25,301 bases of DNA, taken from an uncultured bacterium (GTDB taxonomy: Bacteria; Actinomycetota; Coriobacteriia; Coriobacteriales; Eggerthellaceae). The translations under genes and the position numbers were made by a program. Below are positions 1 to 7,320 of the stretch, piece after piece (position 1 is the first letter of the stretch; every line of letters starts with the position of its first letter). The stretch covers positions 1-25,301 of the forward strand of contig CAJMLT010000022.1 in assembly GCA_905214325.1 (NCBI GenBank), in the 5' to 3' direction. A model generated the notes under the pieces. It saw only the letters and a list, made by a program, of their open reading frames with translations. It was not told the origin of the DNA and ran no database searches.

Positions 1-42
1 AATGCACATTTCTCGTGTTTCGCAATGCTTCACCATGATACC

Positions 43-82
43 AGCTTGGGAAGCTCAAGTCCTACCATTGAACCACGCCCGC
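43..82 (-). tRNA. 5' half of tRNA-Gly(CCC), apparently broken
   Basis: Read on the minus strand, the sequence starts with a 7-base acceptor arm GCGGGCG, a D arm GTTC/GGAC with loop AATGGTA, and an anticodon loop TTCCCAA (anticodon CCC at 48-50). This matches bacterial tRNA-Gly(CCC). The 3' side of the anticodon stem should read GCTCA but reads GCTGG. No GTTCRA T-loop and no CGCCCGC 3' acceptor strand follow in the remaining bases to position 1. Either the gene is a 5' fragment or its 3' half lies left of the window behind an insertion. A well-placed -10 element suggests it was, or is, transcribed. Confidence 0.55.
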
Positions 83-96
83 AATGTAGCGAAGAC

Positions 97-102
97 AGTA
101 TA
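97..102 (-). promoter_or_regulatory. -10 element for the tRNA-Gly fragment
   Basis: The minus strand reads TATACT here, ending 14 bases before the tRNA 5' end, as expected for a tRNA promoter. The -35 region is weak, with only a TCAACA-like hexamer about 16 bases upstream. Confidence 0.4.
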
Positions 103-191
103 GCGCATCGTATCGGGTGTTGAGCGGATAAACCTCCTTACCTTCATAAAGCAGGCAGAGGCTTGTTCGCGCAGGGCGTATCGCGTGGTGA

Positions 192-1313
192 CTAGGAGTG
201 TTCCTGTTCTATGTCGGCATCCATGTAGAAGGAATAATGCCCCTCTCCCAATTGCTTGGATCGATAGAGGGCTTCATCGGCATGGCGGAACAGTTCGTCG
301 TAGGTTGTGCCGGAGTCGGGATAGAATGCGATGCCTATACTGCCGTAGATGCAGCGCGCAGATTCGGGAACTTCTATCCGCTCGTTCATGAGGGCGGCAA
401 GATGGTCGACACGCTGCACGACGGTTTCCTCTTTTTCCATATAGGGAAGGAAGAGCACGAATTCATCGCCACCGAAGCGCCCCAGAATGTCGCTGTCGCG
501 GAACGCCTGCCTGATGCATTCGCCCATCAAACGGATCACCGCGTCTCCATAGGCGTGACCATACGTGTCGTTGACGGTTTTGAAGTCGTCGATGTCTATA
601 ACGAGGAGCGCTGCTCTCTTGTCCGTGCTGTCAATATATTTCTGGGTTTCCCGCTGTGCGGCCGCCTTGGTCATCAGTTGAGTCAGATTATCCGTGTCGC
701 GTTCTTTTTCGATGAAGCGCTGCTGCACCAGATCGCGCATACGCATGCGCATCATGTAGGCGTTGGCACCGATGCCCAGCACCAGAAAGCTGACCGTGTT
801 CGTGATGTCGAGATAGGCGATATCGACCCGTTTCACCTGAAGGGATATCAAGCAGAAGACAACCGTGATGGCAATCAGGAACAAAGACATGCGGTAGGGC
901 TTGTCGGGAAAGAGAAGCGGCACGGCGAAGAGGAAAACACAAAACGTCGTCGCGGGCATATCGGGCTGGTTGATCGTGCCCAACACGATGGCGAACCCGA
1001 AGATGATCGTTATGAACAAGTAGCAAAGGGGCAGGGCGACTGCGGGGTGCTTTCGTGCGAGGGTGCGCGACAAGACGAAGAGGGTGAGAACAACGACAAG
1101 CGTGGCCGCATAGGCTATACGGTTCTGTTCGGCCGTTCCCAGAAAAAGCGACAAGATGAGCAGCAGGATCAAAACGACGAAGGTTATCAGGGTTGCACCC
1201 GACAGAGCCGCAACGGTTTTCTTCTGGAGGGCATCACGGACGTTTCCGTGGTCTTCGGGAGAAATTCCCGCATAGACGAAGGCGTCCTTGAGCAGGCTCA
1301 GCGTCTTTTGCAT
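192..1313 (-). CDS. Membrane-anchored GGDEF diguanylate cyclase
   Basis: This 373-residue protein should make cyclic di-GMP from two GTP at the membrane. The N-terminal half (about residues 25-190) has roughly six hydrophobic segments forming a membrane sensor of a type I cannot name. The C-terminal half is a GGDEF domain: the active-site GGDEF is intact at residues 281-285, and an RxxD inhibitory site (RDSD, 272-275) lies exactly five residues before it, so product feedback inhibition is expected. I chose the ATG at 1313 because AAAGGAGG precedes it at good spacing; a longer frame to 1355 has no such site. It stands alone, with a promoter upstream. The HD-GYP gene at 5927 would be the opposing activity. 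The family is secure; the sensed signal is unknown. Confidence 0.9.
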   Translation of the reverse strand: MQKTLSLLKDAFVYAGISPEDHGNVRDALQKKTVAALSGATLITFVVLILLLILSLFLGTAEQNRIAYAATLVVVLTLFVLSRTLARKHPAVALPLCYLFITIIFGFAIVLGTINQPDMPATTFCVFLFAVPLLFPDKPYRMSLFLIAITVVFCLISLQVKRVDIAYLDITNTVSFLVLGIGANAYMMRMRMRDLVQQRFIEKERDTDNLTQLMTKAAAQRETQKYIDSTDKRAALLVIDIDDFKTVNDTYGHAYGDAVIRLMGECIRQAFRDSDILGRFGGDEFVLFLPYMEKEETVVQRVDHLAALMNERIEVPESARCIYGSIGIAFYPDSGTTYDELFRHADEALYRSKQLGEGHYSFYMDADIEQEHS

Positions 1314-1374
1314 GAAAGCCTCCTTTCGTCGATACGAACCTTGCGAGCGTGGCACGTTTCCGCTGTTGGGTGAA

Positions 1375-1403
1375 AATAAAATGATGTATCAATTCCGTAT
1401 CAA
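1375..1403 (-). promoter_or_regulatory. Candidate promoter of the GGDEF gene
   Basis: On the minus strand a TTGATA -35 (1398-1403) is followed after 17 bases by TTTATT (1375-1380), about 60 bases before the gene start. The region is AT-rich compared with its surroundings. Neighbouring TTGATA and TTGTAC hexamers offer alternatives. Confidence 0.35.
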
Positions 1404-1512
1404 ATGATTCTAGTACAAGGGTGTAGATGACCCACCGGGATGCCTTGTATCCAGACTCAATTTCTTTGGAAGTCTGCGGCGTCTTTTTGCGGCGGAATCG
1501 TTTTCCGGTATG

Positions 1513-1554
1513 CGAAACGAAAACGCCCGGCACTTTCGTGGGAAAGTCCGGGCG
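1513..1554 (-). terminator. Rho-independent terminator after galE
   Basis: On the minus strand CGCCCGG and CCGGGCG (1548-1554 and 1524-1530) pair and continue through an inner ACTTTC/GAAAGT pairing with one bulged base. A T-rich run (TTTTCGTTT) follows at 1523-1515. The hairpin lies about 37 bases past the galE stop codon. Confidence 0.8.
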
Positions 1555-1590
1555 TGGCGGGTGTTCGGCGTTGAGGGGGAATTCGGGATA

Positions 1591-2718
1591 TCAGCTGTTG
1601 TATCCGTTGGGATTGGTGCTTTGCCAGCGCCACGAATCCGCGCACATACGCGCCAGATCGTATTCGGCAACCCAACCCAACTCTTCGCGCGCTTTGTCGC
1701 AGGCTGCGTAGTTTTCCGCTATGTCTCCCGCACGGCGCGGTTGGATTTCGTAGGGCAGCGTTTTTCCGCAGGCTTTTTCGAAAGCCGCGATGACTTCGAG
1801 CACACTCGATCCCGTGCCGGTACCCAGGTTGAAGACACCCACACCGCTGCGGGTTCCGTTGTCGTAGGCGGCACCTTCGATACTGCCGAGCCCGATGGCT
1901 TTACCGGTGCCCACTTTGCCGCCCATCCAGTCAAGTGCTTTCACATGACCGCGTGCCAGGTCGACGACGTGGATATAGTCGCGCACTCCGGTGCCGTCGG
2001 GGGTGGGGTAGTCGTTGCCGAAGACACGGATGCAGGACAGCTTGCCCGTTGCGACTTGGGCCACATAGGGCAACAGGTTGTTGGGAATGCCCTTGGGGTC
2101 TTCACCGATCATGCCGCTGGCGTGTGCTCCGATGGGATTGAAGTAGCGGAGCAAAACGACGTTCCATTCGGGATCGGCGCGGTAAAGGTCGCTCAGAATG
2201 CGTTCGAGCATGACCTTGGTTTCACCGTAGGGATTGGTGGAGGGATGCAAGGGGCAATCCTCGGTGATGGGGATGGTTTCGGGTTCGCCGTAGACGGTGG
2301 CGCTGCTGGAGAAGATGATGTTCTTCACCTGATGGTTGCGTGCCACGTCGAACAGGATCAAAGACCCTGCGACGTTGTTCCAATAGTATTCCAGAGGCTT
2401 TTCCGTGCTCTCTCCCACCGCTTTGAAACCGGCGAAGTGGATGATGGCGTCGATGTCGTGTTGGGAGAACACCTTTTCGAGCCCATCCCTATCCAGGATG
2501 GAACATTCGTGGAAGGCGAGTTGCCCTTCGGTGGCGTTCGACAAGGTGGCGATGCGCTCGACGGCGACATGACTCGAATTGGAAAGATCGTCGACGATGA
2601 CCACCTTATAACCCTGTTCGATCAGTTCGACGCAGGTGTGACTTCCGATGAAACCGGCGCCTCCCGTGACGAGGATCGTGAGATCGTCATGAGGCAATGC
2701 GAGATTTTTATTGGGCAT
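1591..2718 (-). CDS. galE: UDP-glucose 4-epimerase
   Basis: The enzyme interconverts UDP-glucose and UDP-galactose, using bound NAD, in the Leloir pathway and in sugar supply for cell-surface polymers. At 375 residues it is a little longer than the usual ~340, through about 12 extra N-terminal residues. The Rossmann motif TGGAGFIG is at 18-25. The catalytic set is complete: Ser139 in SSSATVYG, Tyr164 and Lys168 in the YGETK motif. The C-terminal part has the expected GVRDYIHV and LGTG substrate-binding stretches. The ATG at 2718 follows an AAAGGTG ribosome binding site. The gene is monocistronic and ends in a strong terminator. The family assignment is firm; preference for UDP-GlcNAc/GalNAc cannot be excluded from sequence alone. 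Confidence 0.96.
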   Translation of the reverse strand: MPNKNLALPHDDLTILVTGGAGFIGSHTCVELIEQGYKVVIVDDLSNSSHVAVERIATLSNATEGQLAFHECSILDRDGLEKVFSQHDIDAIIHFAGFKAVGESTEKPLEYYWNNVAGSLILFDVARNHQVKNIIFSSSATVYGEPETIPITEDCPLHPSTNPYGETKVMLERILSDLYRADPEWNVVLLRYFNPIGAHASGMIGEDPKGIPNNLLPYVAQVATGKLSCIRVFGNDYPTPDGTGVRDYIHVVDLARGHVKALDWMGGKVGTGKAIGLGSIEGAAYDNGTRSGVGVFNLGTGTGSSVLEVIAAFEKACGKTLPYEIQPRRAGDIAENYAACDKAREELGWVAEYDLARMCADSWRWQSTNPNGYNS

Positions 2719-2837
2719 GATTCACCTTTCGAAAAGCGGATGTATCGCGTCGGATGGCTGTCGTGTGATCCGCGTGATCCGTTGGGGTCGATGACAAGGA
2801 AGAGAATAGCACGCCTGTCTTTGCATGGATGTTAAAA

Positions 2838-3311
2838 CTAAGATTCTCCAAGATGCGCGGGAGGGAGTGTTTTCAGAAGGCCCCAGGCGAAATGTTTGGA
2901 TGTTTCCCCATTAAGCAGAGAGGGGAAGTCTTTGAAGCAGCAGAGAGGGCGTCCCGCGAGAAAGCCCGGTGCATCGAGGGTTATCTTGGCGTGATAGGCC
3001 TGTGCCACACAATGGGTTGCCGGTGTGTCGGTTATCACCACACAGAGAGGATCGAGGGATTCCACCAGGGTGAGAATGTCGTGAGGTCCCGCTTCTTCGG
3101 ATGTTTCGGGGTGAAGCGTGATGAAGGTGGTACCGGTGATTCCATACCCGAGTGCCCGTGCGGCACCGATGAGGGCGTCGTGTGCTTTTTGCCCCAACGC
3201 GTCATGACTGATGATGCAAAGCAGACCGGAGCGGGCACCGAAAAGATAAGGGCGGTAGTGATCCCAGATGATGTTTCGCGGTTGATCATAGAGAGAACGA
3301 GCCGATTCCAC
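2838..3311 (-). CDS. Conserved-looking protein of unknown function, 157 aa
   Basis: I do not recognise this 157-residue protein. It has no signal peptide or membrane segment and seems to be a soluble alpha/beta protein: short hydrophobic strands such as GLLCIISHDA and LCVVITDT alternate with helical stretches, including one rich in His, Ala and Gly. The pattern could suit a small nucleotide- or sugar-binding fold, but no catalytic motif can be named. The start is GTG at 3309-3311, supported by GGAAGGGG about five bases upstream. It lies upstream of galE on the same strand, 119 bases away, and has an extended -10 promoter. Codon use looks like that of its neighbours, so I take it as a real gene. 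Confidence 0.7.
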   Translation of the reverse strand: MESARSLYDQPRNIIWDHYRPYLFGARSGLLCIISHDALGQKAHDALIGAARALGYGITGTTFITLHPETSEEAGPHDILTLVESLDPLCVVITDTPATHCVAQAYHAKITLDAPGFLAGRPLCCFKDFPSLLNGETSKHFAWGLLKTLPPAHLGES

Positions 3312-3342
3312 CGATGCCCCTTCCGTTTCCCTTCGTGCTTCA

Positions 3343-3351
3343 GTTATAGCA
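3343..3351 (-). promoter_or_regulatory. Extended -10 promoter of the 157-aa gene
   Basis: The minus strand reads TGCTATAAC (a TGn extended -10 with TATAAC), about 30 bases before the GTG start. No good -35 is seen at the right distance. Confidence 0.4.
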
Positions 3352-3398
3352 GATTCGGCGGCTCTTTTCGCGTGGCAAGCGGTAGGCTGTGGAGGGGA

Positions 3399-3407
3399 TG
3401 CTACACT
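3399..3407 (+). promoter_or_regulatory. Extended -10 promoter before the 84-aa gene
   Basis: The plus strand reads TGCTACACT, a TGn extended -10 with TACACT, about 98 bases before the ATG at 3506. It is divergent from the promoter at 3343-3351. The -35 region is weak. Confidence 0.35.
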
Positions 3408-3505
3408 TTATGGAAAAAATCACACCGCTTGTATATACCAAGGGATGCTCCATCGGATCCCGCCCGATAATGTGGACAGATGGTTTTACCTGAAAAGGAG
3501 TTGTT

Positions 3506-3760
3506 ATGTGTACGAATGGAATCAACACCGGCCAGTTCGGGCAGATGATAGAACAGATCGACGACCACATCAAACTCGAGCGTCGCTGGGCTCACAATCT
3601 GGCTCATCAGGCGGGAGATGCCGGTTTCGCCGCCACGAACGAGAAGCTGCATAAGGTGCAGAGTCTTCTCGATGAAGTACGTGCCACTCTCGATGACGCG
3701 AAGGAATCGCTCGAAGACGATGCGGAGAACACAAGCGGCGTGACGGTCAATCTGGTCTAA
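3506..3760 (+). CDS. Small acidic helical protein of unknown function, 84 aa
   Basis: I do not recognise a family. The 84-residue protein is acidic and almost wholly helical in outlook. One helix (about residues 15-35) carries His and Glu residues in the pattern DDHIKLERRWAHNLAH. A longer amphipathic or coiled-coil helix (about 43-75) follows, then a short Thr/Val-rich tail. Its only Cys is residue 2. The ATG follows a clear AAAGGAG site. It sits 94 bases upstream of nikR on the same strand, which makes a nickel- or metal-related role conceivable, but this is inference from context and from the clustered His residues only. A small four-helix or dimeric coiled-coil protein is equally possible. 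Confidence 0.7.
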   Translation: MCTNGINTGQFGQMIEQIDDHIKLERRWAHNLAHQAGDAGFAATNEKLHKVQSLLDEVRATLDDAKESLEDDAENTSGVTVNLV

Positions 3761-3854
3761 GTCGCAGCCTTTCTTCAGGCGGTGAATGGGTGCGCGTCTC
3801 GCGGGTGCCCTTCTGCCGGCGGTCTTCGATGAGAAATTTCAGAGGATATGAATT

Positions 3855-4277
3855 ATGAGCAATGATCTGATGCGTTTTTCCGTTGCGATGCCGGAAGGTC
3901 TTCTGGTGCGCTTCGATCACCTGGTTGCCCGTCGGGGCTTGGCGAAGAACCGAAGCGAGGTCATTCGCGATCTGGTTCGTGAAGCCTTGGTCGAGGATGA
4001 ATGTGCGACCCCCGGCAGAATGGTTATGGGGTCGCTCACCATCGTTTATAACCATCACAGTAACGACCTGCAGGAAAAACTTCACCACATCCAACATTCC
4101 TATCTCGACATGATCGTGTCATCGATGCATGTTCATATCGATGCCGACAATTGCCTCGAGGTGATCGTGCTCAAAGGTGAGACGGGTTTGGTTCAGGATG
4201 TGGCCAATCTGATTTTGGGCACCAAAGGTGTTAAAACGGGGCGTCTCGTCATAACGACGACGGGGGCCTTTATCTGA
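3855..4277 (+). CDS. nikR: Nickel-responsive transcriptional regulator NikR
   Basis: NikR senses nickel and represses nickel uptake or related genes. The 140-residue protein has the standard layout: an N-terminal ribbon-helix-helix domain (residues 5-48, with NRSEVIRDLVREAL) and a C-terminal ACT-like metal-binding domain. The four high-affinity Ni ligands of E. coli NikR (His76, His87, His89, Cys95) match His81, His92, His94 and Cys100 here, in the conserved SSMHVHIDADNCLEVIVLKG stretch. The start ATG follows AGAGGA. It lies directly upstream of hypE (52-base gap), whose product serves a nickel enzyme, so the context agrees. I saw no clear GTATGA-N16-TCATAC operator in this window, so its target site is unknown. 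Confidence 0.95.
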   Translation: MSNDLMRFSVAMPEGLLVRFDHLVARRGLAKNRSEVIRDLVREALVEDECATPGRMVMGSLTIVYNHHSNDLQEKLHHIQHSYLDMIVSSMHVHIDADNCLEVIVLKGETGLVQDVANLILGTKGVKTGRLVITTTGAFI

Positions 4278-4329
4278 AAGACCCCGATCCATCTGATCGG
4301 CATGCGAATCGCTAAAGGAAGTGGAGCAC

Positions 4330-5349
4330 GTGGACGAAACGGTATTACTGGGACATGGCAGCGGTGGCACGATGATGAAACGCATCATCGACGAGGTATT
4401 TTTCGCCGCGTATGCGGGAGGCGAATTGCGTGCGGGCAACGACGCCGCCACCCTTCCCCTGGCCGAAGAGGGGGCGCTGGCGTTTTCCACCGATAGCTTC
4501 GTGGTGACCCCGCAGTTCTTTCCCGGCGGTGACATAGGTAAGCTGGCCGTGTGCGGCACGGTCAACGATGTGGCTACAAGCGGTGCCGTTCCGCGTTTTC
4601 TCAGCTGCGGGTTCATTTTGGAAGAGGGTTTCCCCATCGCCGATCTGAAGCGCATCTGCTCCAGCATGGCCGAAATGACTGCGGAAGCGGGCGTGCGCAT
4701 CGTTACGGGCGACACCAAAGTCGTCAACCGTGGACATGGTGACGGGGTGTTCATCAATACCAGCGGCATCGGCTACATTCCCCGTGGTGTCGACCTTTCG
4801 GGTGCCTATTGCAAGCCGGGCGACAAGATATTGGTGACGGGAACCCTAGGCGATCACGGCATCACCATCATGAGCTGTCGTGAGGAGCTGAGTTTCTCGG
4901 CCGACATCCAAACGGATGCCGCCCCCCTCAACCACCTTATCGCCGAAGTGATTGCCGCCGCTCCCGATACGCGTTGTTTCCGCGATCCGACGCGCGGGGG
5001 TCTTGCCTCCACACTCAATGAATTGGCCGAACAATCCGGCGTTGATTTCCTCGTGGAAGAAGAAGCCATTCCGGTCAAGGATGCCGTTCGCGGGGCCTGC
5101 GAGATGCTGGGTTACGATGTGTATCAGGTGGCCAACGAAGGTAAGATGGTCTGCGTTGTCGCCGCCGATCAGGCCGAAGCGGCTCTCGGTGCCATGCGCG
5201 CGAACAAGTACGGTGTCGATGCGGCCATTATCGGAGAAGTGGTGGCCAAGCCTGCGGATCGTGACCCACGGGTTTCATTGCGCACGGGCTTCGGCTCTTT
5301 GCGCATCATGGACATGCTTGTCGGTGAACAGTTGCCCCGCATCTGTTAG
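4330..5349 (+). CDS. hypE: Hydrogenase maturation protein HypE
   Basis: HypE, working with the carbamoyltransferase HypF, turns a carbamoyl group on its C-terminal cysteine into a thiocyanate, the source of the CN ligands of the [NiFe]-hydrogenase active site. The protein belongs to the PurM-like ATP-binding family: an N-terminal GHGSGG motif, a central FSTDSFVVTP segment, and DPTRGG in the C-terminal domain. It ends with the hallmark PRIC, whose last residue is the modified Cys (Cys339). I prefer the GTG at 4330, giving 339 residues, because AAAGGAA lies nine bases upstream; a GTG at 4321 is almost on top of that site. No other hyp gene is visible, so the rest of the maturation set must lie elsewhere. 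Confidence 0.95.
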   Translation: MDETVLLGHGSGGTMMKRIIDEVFFAAYAGGELRAGNDAATLPLAEEGALAFSTDSFVVTPQFFPGGDIGKLAVCGTVNDVATSGAVPRFLSCGFILEEGFPIADLKRICSSMAEMTAEAGVRIVTGDTKVVNRGHGDGVFINTSGIGYIPRGVDLSGAYCKPGDKILVTGTLGDHGITIMSCREELSFSADIQTDAAPLNHLIAEVIAAAPDTRCFRDPTRGGLASTLNELAEQSGVDFLVEEEAIPVKDAVRGACEMLGYDVYQVANEGKMVCVVAADQAEAALGAMRANKYGVDAAIIGEVVAKPADRDPRVSLRTGFGSLRIMDMLVGEQLPRIC

Positions 5350-5411
5350 GCGGCCTTTTTCGCGCTCGGAGGGGTCAATGATGCCGTCCTTAGAAAATCT
5401 CCCGAATTCGC

Positions 5412-5439
5412 TTGCATTTATTGGTGCGCATGGTATTTT
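5412..5439 (+). promoter_or_regulatory. Candidate promoter of the ferredoxin gene
   Basis: A TTGCAT -35 (5412-5417), a 16-base spacer and TATTTT (5434-5439) lie about 55 bases before the ferredoxin ATG, within an intergenic stretch of 145 bases. Confidence 0.4.
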
Positions 5440-5494
5440 CGGCAAGAGGTTTTCCCTCCTTGAAGGATTTTGATATAGAGAAAAGAGGTATTCA

Positions 5495-5683
5495 ATGGCA
5501 CATCCGGTTATCGAAGCAGATGAATGTATTGGTTGCGGCATTTGCGTGGACGCATGTCCTCAGGGCGTTCTTGAGGTGGTAGATGGTGTGGTCGCCGTCG
5601 TCAACGAAGATGCCTGCATCGCGTGCGGAGACTGCGTTGAAGAATGTCCCATGGGTGCCATCCCCGAGGTCATCGAAGACTAA
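5495..5683 (+). CDS. Small 2[4Fe-4S] ferredoxin
   Basis: This 62-residue low-potential electron carrier of clostridial type has two full cluster motifs of the form CxxCxxCxxxCP. The first uses Cys11, Cys14, Cys17 and Cys21; the second Cys41, Cys44, Cys47 and Cys51. By the usual rule, the last Cys of each motif binds the opposite cluster. The protein is acidic and cytosolic. The ATG follows an AGAGGT site. It is followed closely by a strong terminator and preceded by its own likely promoter, so it may be a single transcription unit. Its partner oxidoreductase cannot be told from the window, though hypE and nikR upstream make hydrogen metabolism a reasonable guess. Confidence 0.95.
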   Translation: MAHPVIEADECIGCGICVDACPQGVLEVVDGVVAVVNEDACIACGDCVEECPMGAIPEVIED

Positions 5684-5719
5684 TTCGTTCGTGACCTTTT
5701 ACGATTCATCGATTATCGA

Positions 5720-5748
5720 AGGCAGGATTCGTTCCTGCCTTTTTCTTT
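5720..5748 (+). terminator. Rho-independent terminator after the ferredoxin gene
   Basis: AGGCAGGA pairs with TCCTGCCT around a short TTCG-type loop (5720-5740), followed at once by TTTTTCTTT. It lies 36 bases past the ferredoxin stop. Confidence 0.9.
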
Positions 5749-5798
5749 GGGATCGGGTGGTTTGCAGTTTTGATGTCGGGCGCATGATGGAGCGCTGA

Positions 5799-5834
5799 CT
5801 TGGTACGGTAATGGTGCGCTTGGGGGCGTAGGGT
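5799..5834 (+). promoter_or_regulatory. Tandem TGGTACG-type motif upstream of the HD-GYP gene
   Basis: CTTGGTACGGT is followed by a second, near-identical TGGTGCG exactly 11 bases after the first TGGTACG, and then by GTAGGGT at 5828-5834. The same arrangement, with the same 29-base distance between CTTGGTACGGT and GTAGGGT, recurs at 18731-18766 before the surface-protein gene. An 11-base period puts both copies on the same face of the helix, as in a site for a dimeric regulator. The regulator is unknown. Confidence 0.4.
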
Positions 5835-5926
5835 AACTCACGATTGACGGTTTATGCTTGAATGCGCATCGTCGCTGTAGGGGTGGGCCGTCTGATATAT
5901 CGGGTGGCACGTCCTAAAGGATCAGC

Positions 5927-7231
5927 ATGAGTAACGAGCAAACCGCGGAGGAAACAGATCGGATCTTCGTTTTCTCCTCCTCATCGAAAATTCCCCTTGT
6001 TTCCGAAATATACAAACGTTTCTGGCGGATCGTCGACGAAAACAGTATCGCCGATACGCCGGCGGGGGATGCGCGTCTGTTCGGCAGGATGCAGCTGGTG
6101 TTCTGCGTGGTTCTTTTCGTCATGAGCTGCATGAACTGGTACACCCAGTCCTATTATGCCCTGATCACCACGTCTTCGGTTTTCGTCATCACGTTGGGTT
6201 GCGCTCTGTGGTGCCTTATCAAAAGAAGGCACCGTGGCCCCTGCACGGTTTGCGGCATAGCCGTCTACTTCATGCTCACGTTCTTTCTCTATGACGGGTG
6301 CAACGATGGATTCGCGGTTAATTGGATGCTGGTCGCGCCTATCTGTTCCATGCTGTGGTTCAATATCAAGCAGGGCATGGTCTACAGCGGATGTCTTTTT
6401 CTCGAACTGATCATCTTCTTTTGGGCGGGTGCTTCGGATTTCCTCGCTTTCCAGTACACCGATACGTATATGTTGCGTTTCCCTATGCTGTATCTTTGTA
6501 TATGGGCGATCACCCTCGTCATCGTTTTCCGCCTGAGGATGCTTCAACTCATGAATCGTGATCGTAAGGCGGAAACCCTTGCTGCCTTGAAGGCCGAAAG
6601 GGAAAAAACCCAGAACGCATCCATCGAAGTCATCCATCTCATGTGTGCCGCCATGGAGGCGAAGGACTCTTACACACAGGGTCACTCTTCCCGTGTCGCC
6701 CTCATGTCAAGACGTCTGGCCTATTACTTTGCTGTCGATGAGGCAGAAGCGGAAGCCATCTACCATGCGGCGCTGTTGCACGATATCGGTAAGATCGGGA
6801 TTTCGGATGCCATTCTCAGCAAGACGGGCAAACTGACGCAGGAGGAATACGGTGTCATCAAAACCCATCCGCTCATTTCCCGCGATATCCTTACGAGCAC
6901 CTTCTTGGCTCATGACGTATTGAACGGGGCGCTCTATCACCATGAGCGATGGGACGGGCATGGCTACCCCGAAGGCCTTAAAGGAAACGACATTCCCCGC
7001 GATGCCCGCATCATCAGTGTCGCCGATGCCATCGACGCCATGGCAAGCAAGCGAACCTATCAGGATGCTCAGAGTTTCGACACCATTTTGGATCAGCTGC
7101 GCTCCAATGCAGGGTCACAGTTCGACCCCGCCGTTGTGGAAGCCGCCGTATTTCTTATCAAACGGGGGGCATTCAACGATGTTATCAGCTGCGGATCAGA
7201 TGTTCGGGTCCCGGAAATGCATCTTGCTTGA
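5927..7231 (+). CDS. Membrane HD-GYP domain protein, likely cyclic di-GMP phosphodiesterase
   Basis: The protein (434 residues) should hydrolyse cyclic di-GMP at the membrane. Residues about 45-215 contain some six hydrophobic segments with little loop between them, forming a membrane sensor that I cannot assign to a named family. A short linker helix leads into an HD-GYP domain with its signature residues: HD at 285-286 in HDIGK, and HHERWDGHGYP ending in GYP at 346-348. The ATG follows AAAGGA. It is flanked by a terminator upstream and the heat-shock promoter downstream, so it is probably transcribed alone. Together with the GGDEF protein at 192-1313 it gives the window both synthesis and breakdown of the same messenger. 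Confidence 0.9.
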   Translation: MSNEQTAEETDRIFVFSSSSKIPLVSEIYKRFWRIVDENSIADTPAGDARLFGRMQLVFCVVLFVMSCMNWYTQSYYALITTSSVFVITLGCALWCLIKRRHRGPCTVCGIAVYFMLTFFLYDGCNDGFAVNWMLVAPICSMLWFNIKQGMVYSGCLFLELIIFFWAGASDFLAFQYTDTYMLRFPMLYLCIWAITLVIVFRLRMLQLMNRDRKAETLAALKAEREKTQNASIEVIHLMCAAMEAKDSYTQGHSSRVALMSRRLAYYFAVDEAEAEAIYHAALLHDIGKIGISDAILSKTGKLTQEEYGVIKTHPLISRDILTSTFLAHDVLNGALYHHERWDGHGYPEGLKGNDIPRDARIISVADAIDAMASKRTYQDAQSFDTILDQLRSNAGSQFDPAVVEAAVFLIKRGAFNDVISCGSDVRVPEMHLA

Positions 7232-7299
7232 TTTGAAACAGGCCTCTCACCTGCATAAATAAATCAACTCATAAAATCTTCAACGATTCGGTTACAAAA

Positions 7300-7320
7300 C
7301 TTGACAATGGTACACTTAGA
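7300..7320 (+). promoter_or_regulatory. Degenerate HAIR-like (HspR) operator candidate
   Basis: The HAIR consensus for HspR is CTTGAGT-N7-ACTCAAG. Here CTTGACA, a 7-base spacer and ACTTAGA give 9 of 14 matches with exact spacing, and the site overlaps the -35 and spacer of the dnaK promoter, where a repressor would act. The downstream hspR gene makes such a site expected. The right arm is poor, so the call is tentative. Confidence 0.35.

Noticed and set aside
198..1373. Long open frame (391 codons) on the plus strand opposite the GGDEF gene
   Set aside because: The minus strand encodes a recognisable GGDEF protein over the same bases. The plus-strand product is His/Gln/Glu-rich without any motif, as expected of a mirror frame in GC-rich DNA.
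1510..2835. 441-codon open frame on the plus strand opposite galE
   Set aside because: galE is secure on the minus strand with catalytic residues. The plus frame also runs through the galE terminator hairpin, and its product has no known features.
5750..5926. Cyclic di-GMP riboswitch before the HD-GYP gene
   Set aside because: None of the conserved GEMM elements (GGCAAACC, a GAAA tetraloop stem, GACGCAAAGCC) is present.
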